Shown here in pieces: positions 23,731 through 33,674 of a stretch of 64,000 nt of DNA (position 1 is the stretch's first letter; every line of letters starts with the position of its first letter). Origin of the DNA: Lentinula raphanica (lineage: Eukaryota; Basidiomycota; Agaricomycetes; Agaricales; Omphalotaceae). The notes under the pieces are model-generated. The model had not been told where the DNA came from and searched no databases. It saw only the letters and a program-made list of their open reading frames with translations. The position numbers and the translations under genes were made by a program. The DNA lies in assembly GCA_027919835.1 (NCBI GenBank), contig JANVFP010000020.1, positions 372,001 through 436,000 of the forward strand. Direction: 5' to 3'.

Positions 23731-25370
23731 TAAGTCTCTTGGCTTTATGACACAGAGTAAGCATAGAATAGGTTGTAGGATGTCTCCTTTCATTGCCCAG
23801 AAGGAGTTTGACTTCATAACATGGATGTATGCACTGTGATTTACACAAAACAGTGTAAAATCATAAAAGATCATCATATATCCAGCTCTATAGGCTGTAT
23901 TTTCTGGTTCTCCAAATTGTATCTAGGAAGGTATGATATAAATAACATTCTGACACAATATATAAGCCCACATAAAAATTATTGAGTGTGTTATCAATGA
24001 TTTTCGACTCAAAAACACCAAATAAGCACCCATAAGCACCCAAAACTCGTTGTTAGATGTGTGTTATAATATAACAATGTCCCATTATAGGTGTGTTATA
24101 CTTACTGATGAAGTGTGTTCAGTGTGATAAGTATAATGAGTGATTACACTACTCTGATTTTTTATTGTTAAGTGTGTTATATTGATTGATGAAGTGTATC
24201 AAGTATAATACACATGAGCACTGTTCCGACTTTTTTCATTGTAAAGTGTGTTGAGCATGATATACATTAGTATTGCTCTGAGACTTTTCATGGTTGAGTG
24301 TATTATGTGTTTTAAGTATAACACACATAAACACTTTTTTGAGGGTTTTCATTGTTGAGTGTGTTAAGTGTGTTGAGCATGATATACATTAGTATTAATA
24401 TTGTTCTGAGACTTTTCATTGTTAAGTGTATGATGAGTTTTAAGTATAACACACATGAATACTGTTTTGAAGGTTTTCATTGTTGAGTGTGTTAAATATG
24501 TTGAGTATGATATACATTAGTATTGTTCCGAGACTTTTCATTGTTAAGTGTATTATGAGTTTTAAGTATAACACATATGAATACTGTTTTGAGGTTTTTC
24601 ATTGTTGAGTGTGTTAAGTGTATGGAGTATAATATACATTACTAATGTTCTGAGTTTTTTCATTGTCAAATGTGTTAAGTTTAATAAATTGAATAATATA
24701 AGCCATTCTAAGTGTCTGAGGGTACTGGGTGTGCTAAAAATAGCATGTACATCATATATACCTAGATTTAGTATAATTTGGAATGATAACATTTTTACAC
24801 TTGTCGCGTATTTTTTTTTATTTTGTGTTTTCAGGGCCAATGAGGCAACCCTGAATTTTTTGAGTATTTTTTATGATTTTTTCAGATTTTTTGCTATCTG
24901 ATGAGATCAAGTTCTATTTTTGGACCAATTTCCTTTTTAGGCAATTTTGATGTGCCCGAGGTAGCCAATACCTCATTGTAGCCATTTTTGGTTTCCTCTG
25001 TCATGTTTTAGCACCTCAAGATCAATAATATCATTTTATGCTTTTTTCTATTCAAAAATATCATAACCCAAAAAGGAAATCAATGACATAATGATCTAAC
25101 CCTAATTTACCTGATTTCATAATTGCCGTAAACGTAGTCACTTCGCGAAGTGCAGTACAGCTTCGCAAAGTAGATTTATTATAATATACCTATTAAATAA
25201 TAAAAGAATTATTAAATATTATTAAATATACTAAATAGCCGAGCACCCCCCGGAGCCCTACTGGCCTACCCGGAAGGTTTTGTTGAGCTTCGAGAGCGAG
25301 TCCTGTTACTTCGCGAAGCTGTGGTGGAGACTTATCGGACTACTTCGCGGAGTTTTTACAGCTTCAGCTG
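23731..25370 (+). mobile_element. TIR-element arm, right half of the palindrome
   Basis: Reverse complement of 19814 to about 21365, with very few differences. Symmetry begins near 23820. The order is tandem array (24055-24670), a long shared AT-rich block, GC-rich block with CTTCGCGAAG (25143-25152 and 25311-25320), and the end TTTTTACAGCTTCAGCTG at 25353-25370. Confidence 0.75.
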
Positions 25371-26048
25371 CGAGGTCAAGGCTCTTCTCAAAATCGTGAG
25401 GCTCATCTTCTCTCTATCTCAGGTTATACCATACTAAGAGTGAATTTGTCAGATGAATTATGGCTCGTCTCAGGTCCGTTCGGATATCAATAAAGTTGTT
25501 CGCATTCTCATCGCCCAGTTCTATCGCCTTTCGGTATCTAAAGAAGAAGAGGCATGAGAAGCAGTCGTTAAGCATCTTCTCTAACTCAATGGTCCATCAT
25601 TGTTTCCTCATCTCGATCTTTTGTAGGCTGATAGAGTGAAGTGGCTGTTACACAAGAACAGATACCACCAAGAGGTGGACTTGGATGTAAGAATCCTTCT
25701 CCTCACTTTCTCGCGCTTAACCCTTAGCAATGACATAGGCACGTACTTACAAAGGCGGTCCTTTTTCCACTCCTCTGATTGGGCAGATACTGCGCGCCTA
25801 CTTTGTGGACTCTCCGTCTCAACAGGATATCTTTCTTATCAAACACATGAAGAAACAGAGGAAAGTACCTTTACGCTTGATTGTAATGATCACTGCCTTA
25901 GTAAGCTTTGTTCTTTATGATTGTTCGAGAGTTGAACATGAATACTCTTATAGATTGACCATGGGATAAAGGAATGGCAGGGGGGTCAAGGGTCAAGATT
26001 CATTTAATGCGACCCAACGCGGAAGACACGTAAGTCTCATCGATATCT
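25371..26048 (+). pseudogene. DUF6532-like gene piece, right palindrome copy
   Basis: Exons read MNYGSSQVRSDINKVVRI with LIAQFYRLS (from 25455). An intron (GTATCT...TGTAG) leads to ADRVKWLLHKNRYHQEVDLD (25627-25686). A second intron of about 45 nt leads to ARTYKGGPFSTPLIGQILRA, FVDSPSQQDIFLI and PLRLIVMITAL (to about 25900). The alternation of short helices with a final aLv.TAl-type helix fits DUF6532, a domain expanded in Agaricomycetes and of unknown function. The 5' end is cut by the transposon end at 25370; the 3' end stops at the palindrome border near 26048. Confidence 0.5.
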
Positions 26049-27122
26049 CCAAATAAGCGCCCATAAGCGCCCAAAACTCGTTGTTAGATGTGTGTTATAA
26101 TATAACAATGTCCCATTATAGGTGTGTTATACTTACTGATGAAGTGTGTTCAGTGTGATAAGTATAATGAGTGATTACACTACTCCAAGTTTTTGATTGT
26201 GAAGTGCATGAATACTGTTTTGAGGGTTTTCATTGTTGAATGTGTTAAATATGTTGAGTATGATATACATTAGTATTATTCCGAGACTTTTCATTGTTAA
26301 GTGTATTATGAGTTTTAAGTATAACACATATGAATACTGTTTTGAAGTTTTTCATTGTTGAGTGTGTTAAGTGTATGGAGTATAATATACATTACTAATG
26401 TTCTGAGTTTTTTCATTGTCAAATGTGTTAAGTTTAATAAATTGAATAATATAAGCCATTCTAAGTGTCTGAGGGTACTGGGTGTGCTAAAAATAGCATG
26501 TACATCATATATACCTAGATTTAGTATGATTTGGAATGATAACATTTTTACACTTGTCGCATATTTTCTTTTATTTTGTGTTTTCAGGGCCAATGAGGCA
26601 ACCCTGAATTTTTTGAGTATTTTTTATGATTTTTTCAGATTTTTTGCTATCTGATGAGATCAAGTTCTATTTTTGGACCAATTTCCTTTTTAGGCAATTT
26701 TGATGTGCCCGAGGTAGCCAATACCTCATTGTAGCCATTTTTGGTTTCCTCTGTCATGTTTTAGCACTTCAAGATCAATAATATCATTTTATGCTTTTTC
26801 TATTCAAAAATATCATAACCCAAAAAGGAAATCAATGACATAATGATCTAACCCTAATTTACCTGATTTCATAATTGCCATAAACGTAGTCACTTCGCGA
26901 AGTGCAGTACAGCTTTGCAAAGTAGATTTATTATAATATACCTATTAAATAATAAAAGAATTATTAAATATTATTAAATATACTAAATAGCCGAGCACCC
27001 CCTGGAGCCCTACTGGCCTACCCGGAAGGGTTTTTTAAGCTTCGAGAGCGAGTCCTGTTACTTCGCGAAGCTGTGGTGGGAACTTATCAGATTACTTCGC
27101 GAAGTTTCTACAGCTACGGGTG
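26049..27122 (+). mobile_element. Third copy of the TIR-element end (right-type)
   Basis: Directly follows the DUF6532 piece, beginning inside the element (CCAAATAAGCGCCC). It repeats the right arm but lacks a few hundred bases of the tandem array. It ends TTTCTACAGCTACGGGTG at 27122, a CACC(C)GTAG-type terminus, unlike the CAGCTGAAG-type ends of the palindrome. It abuts the TFIIIC-like gene. Confidence 0.7.
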
Positions 27123-28611
27123 CAAGGTGTCGTCGAGAAAGTGCTTGTCCCAAGCAAGAGGAAGAAGTCGCAAGTAGCAAGCGTGTTGTGTCTCCGCCTT
27201 GTGAACAAGAATGGAGGAGGGGGAGATGGAGACGAGGACAGAGGCGGAGCTGTTGTCGTACCTCCGATAGCTGGAAGTGACCAGGAACAAATCAAGGACG
27301 AATCTGGTATGTGTCCCCGCTGCGTGTACTCCTAGCGTTTTCTGACATAAAACCATAGCGCAAGGAGGATTCAAAATGAACGTTACACTGCGTAAACAGA
27401 TCAGTGATCTGTTGGAGGAAGCAGGAACCACTGGAATGACTCTGACTGTGAGTTTATGATGAACATCTGTTGTGAATTTTCACTCTTCCAAACTGACTGA
27501 CCAACAGGAACTGAGCACTGCTCTGTGCAATTTTGATCGAAGGATGATCGAACTCATCCTAGCCCGCGCCGAACGCTTCCAACCACCATCTCACCTCAGT
27601 GACCTAGGCGTCGCCGCCCTTCTCGAGACCAGTGGACGTGAAAGACGCCACAGATATTTCGCTATCTCAGCTTATCGTATCCTCGTCGAACGCGAAAACC
27701 TAGATAAGTCATCCGCCGGATACGGGGATGTAGACCTTCAGAACGTCGATGGGTTCATGCACATCGATCCGGGTCAATTTTATAAAGACGATGATGCACT
27801 ACATCAATACCAGGATGAGTTCAAAGATGATGATTTGGTCAAGGCGGAGAAAGTGGGTAAGAAGAGTGGGACTGGGACGAAGGCAGCGAAGAAAAAGTTC
27901 CAAGTTGCTGATGCGGATCTTGAGGACAACGGAGCCCATATACAGGCCTCATCTCATCGTGGGAAGCGGAAGGCGATTGAATCTTCCATAGATCAATTGG
28001 AGCCTATCGATGCAAGACCATCGAAAAGACTCAAAACGCAGAACGCTGCGAGTGGTGGTGCAGATGATGCTCAGGCTTCAGGTTTGTTCATGGTTCAGTA
28101 CAAGTGCATCAAGATTTTCACTCCTCTCTTAGTCCCACCATCTGAACCTTCCATACTAAAGAAACGTGGCCATCCAAGAAAATCTGTCGAAGCTTCAGCA
28201 GACGCATCTCCCAAGAAACGTGGACAACCACCGAAAGCAAACGTCACTTTGAATGAAGATAACATTGGCAAAGGCGCAGAAGGAGAATCAGACCAAGGAG
28301 AGGTGGCTCCTCCCAGAAAACGGGGTAGAAAGTTGGACGATTCCTCCGACTCCTATCTCTTTCTGGACCATGGAATACGTTGGTCATCCCCGTTCTCATC
28401 TGGGGTGCCTCTGGTATGTTCTTCTCCGTCGGTTTCAACAGTAAGTACAAAACGCTGTTACTATCCTCCTTTCGTTACTCACATATATCTTACAGAGACT
28501 CACATTGGTTCTGCCGTCGCTCAGTCCTGTCGACAATGTCTGAAGACCTGGAGAAATGCTAGACCTACCCTCAAATCTTCTCAACACACGGCAGGACTTC
28601 AGGGCCTTTGA
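27123..28611 (+). pseudogene. TFIIIC largest-subunit-like gene fragment with AT-hooks
   Basis: An exon to about 27308 joins, via GTATGT...ATAG, to AQGGFKMNVTLRKQISDLLE (ATG at 27376 is internal). A 60-nt intron (27448-27507) leads to ELSTALCNFDRRMIELILAR, PPSHLSDLGVAALLET and GRERRHRYFAISAYR. This looks like the extended winged-helix part of the B-block-binding subunit of TFIIIC (RNA polymerase III initiation), recognised from its phrasing. An acidic linker follows (27730-27850), then three AT-hook-like motifs: KKRGHPRK, KKRGQPPK and RKRGRK. The N-terminus is cut by the transposon end at 27122. The frame stops at 28611, far short of a full subunit. A displaced fragment or a decayed gene; the identification is moderate. 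Confidence 0.45.
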
Positions 28612-28734
28612 CCTATGGAGGGTTTGGTGCTTAGCCTTGTAGCATTTGGACTCAGTGTTATATTGTATTGTTCAATTCAAGGAATAGAAATCCTTATTAC
28701 TTATGAGAGTACATCCCTTTCCAAACCACCACTG

Positions 28735-29037
28735 ATTGAGTAGCTATAAGCACTTGAAATAATCAAAGTGAGTAGATGCCCAGGGCACCTGAAAGGTTAT
28801 GAAAGCACCCGAAAGCGCCTGAAAGCGCCTGAAAGCACTTGAAAGCACTTGAAAGCGCTCAAAGAAAACAAAAGATGCCTAGGAATTAGCCCTTTTCCTC
28901 AAGGACCTGGGTTGCCTCAGGCATTCAGGTTCCCTAGGGCCTTTCAAAGTTCAAAGTTAGCTTTGAAAATTCCTAAAATATGGGAACTTTCTGAGGGCAC
29001 TTTTTATCTCCTGAGGCCCAGCATGTTTTTCCTGATG
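28735..29037. mobile_element. CATCAGG-family element, copy 6 (left end unclear)
   Basis: The right end TGTTTTTCCTGATG finishes at 29037. The core has about seven 10-bp repeats of CTGAAAGCRC type (28790-28865), then GCCTAGGAATTAGCCC as in the inner TIR. The left boundary could not be fixed. Confidence 0.55.
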
Positions 29038-29410
29038 TTTGAGATCTGGTTTGATAACTGTGATTGATTGAAGTATGAGTACTGAAGATCATTTGTGTAC
29101 CTTGGAACCAGTTTATTCTCGATTTCTTCATCAGTGAGTATCACAGAACCGTCAGAACCAGAACCCAAGTCTTCGTTGTAATCGATGTCCATCTCAAGCC
29201 AATATCCTGCTTTGCCGCCAGATGCCGACAGACGGCATTAGTGTGACTGCAGTGTGACTGTCAGTTGCAAATCCTGGTTTTGAGTCCGTCATTGCCCAAC
29301 AGCAGCAGTAAAATAGGAAAAAATCACAGAAAATCAGATTAAGGTCTTAAGAACAGTAGGAACACAGCTGTGAGGTCCAATTTTGAAACAACTCAGTAAT
29401 TCAAGAGTTA
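29038..29410. other. Small minus-strand frame remnant and non-coding DNA
   Basis: A 62-codon minus-strand frame (29192-29004) starts MDIDYNEDLGSGSDGSVILT and runs into copy 6 of the CATCAGG element, so at most it is a 5' gene remnant. 29200-29395 shows no gene. Confidence 0.3.
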
Positions 29411-29820
29411 GGGGCGGTGTGGTGTAGTGGTGGCATCACACAAGCTTCGACCTAGAGTTTCTGACATTCGCAGAGGTCTCTAGTTCGAACACCGTCCTGG
29501 GCATATGGTCCTCGTGCCCAAATCAACACCATAGGGAGTTATAGTGGGTAGTCTTCACCTGATCATTGATCAGGCTAGTTGGTAGTCCCACACTACTGGT
29601 TGCCGGGAAAACTGTACCGGGTCCCAGTGTGCGTAAATGCATTCTTCCTTGGAGTTGATCAATTTCCGGGACTGTTACTGACCCCTAACAAGGTCATCAT
29701 TCCTTGTATCAACTTGCGTGGACCTCAGAGACGACGGCTTAGTGCGGCTGGCTAATGCCAGTGTGTCGCCTGCTGAAGGCCCGAAAAAGCGCACCTCCAA
29801 AAAAAAAAAAAAAAAAAAAA
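29411..29820 (+). mobile_element. tRNA-derived SINE, complete
   Basis: 410 bp bounded by a perfect 15-bp target duplication GTAATTCAAGAGTTA (29396-29410 and 29821-29835). The head is tRNA-like with an A-box-type TGGTGTAGTGG (29420-29430) and a B-box-type AGTTCGAAC (29482-29490), the internal promoter for RNA polymerase III. A unique body follows and the 3' end is a run of 24 A (29797-29820). No coding capacity; such elements move with LINE-encoded reverse transcriptase. The perfect duplication and long A-run indicate a recent insertion. Confidence 0.9.
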
Positions 29821-29919
29821 GTAATTCAAGAGTTATCAAGAAATTTGTGTTAAGTTGCAAATCCCTGCGGACTATAGTACGGGGGGTCCCCACTGAGAGC
29901 TACTTCGGAGTTTAAAATG

Positions 29920-30373
29920 AGTGATTGACATGATGGCGCTCTGACTGGCAGCAGGTTGCATCCGAGCTCTCCTCCTCAGCTTCAGCCTACTTCAGGCTCT
30001 CACTCATGATCAGTATCTTTGACCTATCTTCTGCTCTGCCAGTGAGAACACACCGTGACAGATTTCGCGTGAGAATTGAGCGCTTGAGCCTCCACAAATT
30101 CTCTGATATGCTTACAATTCCTCCGAGTGTGAGCACTGAGTACTGAACACTGAGTTCCGCAGACACAACTTTGGATGCTTTGGACAGGCTTGTGTAGGGT
30201 AGTGTGAATATATCGGTATTTGCTAACATATGTTAATAACCCAGCACCCCAGGAGGGGGTGTTAGGATTGTTAACAATTTGTATTGCAATGGCTGAGCGC
30301 CAGAAGGCACCAGAGCCGCCATAGAGGCATGAGAATGAGGCAGATGATGTAATTTCTGGGAAAAAAAAACTCA
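29920..30373. other. hAT 5' non-coding region
   Basis: No gene. It holds repeats of GAGCACTGAGTACTGAACACTGAG type near 30128-30160 and a short inverted repeat around CAGCACCCCAGGAGGGGGTG (30241-30262). Presumably the leader and transposase-binding region of the hAT element. Confidence 0.4.
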
Positions 30374-31507
30374 ATGACATCATCTGGTTCGATTTGCCTC
30401 AGTTCTCACCCGGTCCTCACCAGTTGCAAGAACAGTTTGTCATGTCAAGCGATCAGCTGCCTCCGAATATCATGCAAAAACTACATTATGCAAAAACTAC
30501 ATTGGCTTTGTCTACTCTTAGACAGCCTTCCAAAAGCTCTGCCCTCTCCTCAGAGAGGTGAACTACCCAAACACCCTTTTGGAACATTCCGTCCTGATGC
30601 AGCTTTTCTTGAGCAGACTGAAGATGAGGTGGGAGTGATCAATGAAAGCTTCAAGGCTATTTTTGGTTGGAGAACCAGAACCACAGGTGATGGTATCATT
30701 GACATAAAAGAACGAGGGAAAAACAGCATTGGTGCCGTTGCAGACCTACTCAAGGGATACTTGAAGAAGTATAAGGACAGCTCTGGGGCGCCGAATGCAA
30801 TTTTGGTCAAATGGGTCGAAGACATTTCCAAGGGATGTGAAAAGGTTATAAAGCAACATGGAGAATCGGTATGAATTAAAGTCTAAAGATGTATTACATG
30901 TCATGGCTGTTTGACTGAGCCCAACTATCTAGGTTCCCGATTTCCCCATCAGTCCACCATTGAACTCGAAATGAAGCTTGGATACTGATACACAAGAAGA
31001 AGATACTGACCCAATGGCAAAGGTATGTCACATACTGAATGGCTCTGATTTGACAATCTGAAGTTCTTTATCTAGCGTCGGAAACTAGGGAATCAATTCG
31101 CAAAGCTCCATCTCAAGAAGGTTGCTGCTGTAGAATCCAAGTCTGGACCCGGGCGAACAGAGACAGATGTTATCAGGTGGCTTGCCGTAAAGTATGTAAA
31201 TGAAAAAGGCGAGCCCTTCTATGGTTGCATTGCGGAGAACTGCCCATGGCTCAAATCTGGGAATGCCGCTCGAAACCGCATTCTCCGTCATTGCACTTCG
31301 CCTTGTAAACATCTCTCCGAGGAGGATCGAAGATTTGCCTTCACTCACTCAGCAAAATCATCGTTAGGCCAACACATGGATACTCAACTGAGTACTCAAT
31401 CCACTTCCCCAACCTCCGCTGAAGTAGCAGGCAACAAGCCCATATTGAAGGCAAAATCTATCACCGTCGATTTCACAGAAGCTGGGAAGGAGGAATGGCA
31501 GAAGCGT
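30374..31507 (+). CDS. hAT transposase, 5' exons (BED finger part)
   Basis: Exon 1 runs 30374-30869, containing FGTFRPDAAFLEQTEDEVG and GRTKERGKNSIG-like basic sequence. An intron ends at the AG near 30932. A short exon has a TGA (LNSK*SLD) that may be decay or mis-splicing. After GTATGT...TCTAG near 31075 comes RRKLGNQFAKLHLKK, then a BED-type zinc finger: YGC, NCPW, and RNRILRHC about 20 residues on (about 31210-31300). The exon is broken by the retrotransposon at 31507 after EEWQKR and continues at 48600 without loss of frame. The BED finger binds the transposon ends. Confidence 0.7.
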
Positions 31508-33200
31508 TAACGAGGATATGAAGGGTGCAACTTAATGCTTCGTTGGATAGATCTAATGACCTAGTGACTTTATCACTGAACACTGATCACCAATATACTT
31601 CTTATGTCGTTTGTCAAATGTATTTAAGCGAGGTGTGGGGCGTTGTCAGAGATTCCGCACGATCTTATACCTTAGAACGAACTGGTAGTCTTAAAAGATC
31701 TACTGGATCCGCAATACAGGTCAACAGAGCGAAGTGACACGGAAGTACAGATCTTTTGATCTGGACTCGAAGGGGGTGAGTGATCCACTCAAAGGGTTTA
31801 CAAGGAACGAAAGAACTCGTATAGATCAGACTTTATGACCACACAAATACTATCAGAACCAGGTTGAAGATCTACTGATCACCGATCACAGGAAACCTTC
31901 CACAGCTCGTATGGATCACCGATCACCACACGTCTGCTTGAACAGAGCCACCGAAACTCTGAACGCTCACTTGGAACAACCGAGAACCAAGCCCTCTGTA
32001 TCTCCACGATAGGAGTCTACCTTCGATTCAAATCTAGCTGAGACTTTATCAACTGACAAGATATCGGGCCTAACGAGATGAGAATTTCACAACCACTTTC
32101 GAAGACCGCCCGGCTTACAAAGCCTTTACTCCTCACGTATGAGAGCAAAGGTTAGCTAGTCAGAGAAACTGGGCACAAAACCTGAATATATTTTTGTAGG
32201 CTACGTCCTTAAGTACTTCTACGAAGAGATCTGTAGCCAATTTACTATTTTATGGAATAGATCTATAGATTTGAGAGAACGGAGTCCGAGATCTGATACA
32301 AATAAGGAAAGATAGGACGAGAAACGATACAAACACCAGAGAAACAGAGAGTAAAAAGGATAAAAACAAGTAAAATGTCCATTTCTGGTGGTCCTTCGTC
32401 GAGATCTAGTTGCCTGACCTTCGAATCCGGACCTGGTCTGTGCGTCCATCCACATGCTGGTGGTTAAAGGGCACGGATAAGCTCCTGCACAGGTAACTCA
32501 AACGTTTCCTCATTTGATTCCGCTATGTGAACGGTTGTATGCCTCTCCAACTGAATGGGAGTACATATAAAGGGGGGAAACCTGTCCCAATAGGTTCGTT
32601 TGGCTTCTAGCTTTCCAACAATATGCATATATCGAATAGATCCAGAGGTTTAACAATGGTGAAGTCGAAAGATCTACCCTTGCAACACTCCTGGTCAAAG
32701 CTGTACATCTCAGGCGTCTATTTCCCATTTAGGAAACGTCCACATGTAACTGGGATGATACACTTTGGTTGTTTCTCCGTTTAGTCACATTCCTGCGACC
32801 TGATCCATCCCGAAACTCGATCTAAGTGAACAGATCTGTTGAGTCTGGGCCTTGAATAATCCATCCCCACTGGTAATACGAATAGATCTATTGGTTCTAA
32901 GCTCGTCTCGGTGCAGTATCATACTCAGTTGGCCGTTAGGCATTGAAAACTAAGTTGATAATCCCTTGATAGCTCATATCAGAGGTGGCTTTGTCTTGAA
33001 GGACTCCCCGACCAAGGGACTCGAGTGTTAACTCTTATTATTCGTCAGGATGTGTTTTCCTGTCTGGATCTGACGTCCTGGCATTAACATGATACAAGTT
33101 TGACTGTCAGCTCGGGCTCACTACAGTCCTTTAGTACTTTACAAGGCTCTAATCGTTAAAATTAGGCCATTGCATGCCTGCACGCAAAATGGGCGTATTA
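31508..33200 (-). repeat. 3' LTR (1693 bp)
   Basis: Begins TAACGAGGATATGAAGGG and ends GGGCGTATTA on the plus strand. The match to 46904-48595 is almost complete: one C/T difference near 31706, one extra A near 32620 and one A/G near 32943. The ends are not the usual TG...CA but TAA...TTA. Confidence 0.92.
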
Positions 33201-33260
33201 TCTCCCCCAAACTAAAGATCTGACCGTCCCCGGTCATCTGGTTGGGTAGACAGGCTCGTA
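33201..33260 (-). promoter_or_regulatory. Polypurine tract plus hairpin module (copy 1)
   Basis: Directly inside the 3' LTR. The sense (minus) strand reads TTTAGTTTGGGGGAGA, a plausible plus-strand primer for reverse transcription. On the plus strand TCCCCCAAACTAAA is followed by GACCG-TCCC-CGGTC, a small hairpin. Further copies at 37010 and 39267. Confidence 0.75.
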
Positions 33261-33674
33261 CCTCCCTTGGGAGTGTGGTACTGCAACTGATCCGAGCTTT
33301 TGGATTGATCTCCTCGATATCCCAATGGTATTCCCACTCATTAAGGCTATAGATCTGTTCGGTTGCCTCGGGATCAACTGATGATAATTAAACCCGCGGC
33401 TAACTCGATAGAAGCGCTTAATTTCCGAGTGTGATTATCAAGAGATCTAATCACAACATCCTGCAACTTCACAAAGTTCATTTCTTTGACCTTTGTAAGT
33501 ATTACATTCTTCCTACTATTCTTAGAATTTTCCCAGTGGCTTATTACGTCCTGGGAAGTTCTTAAGAACCGTGGATAAAAGGCTGCCGGACTTCGAAAAT
33601 TTTCTCTAAGTCCGCTTTCTTTCTTTCTTCCACTCCAACATCGTCGCTCAACTGATCCTTCCTCTATTATCGCT
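33261..33674. other. 5' flank of antisense gene P
   Basis: No frame. The last 100 bases are pyrimidine-rich (TTTCTTTCTTTCTTCC near 33620-33640), typical of fungal promoters upstream of a start codon, and fit a promoter for the plus-strand gene at 33675. Confidence 0.4.

Noticed and set aside
29835..29880. Right end of another hAT MITE (CAGGGATTTGCAACTTAA reversed) between the SINE and the hAT element
   Set aside because: A matching left end could not be found; only a similar GTTGCAAATCC string in the same orientation near 29262.
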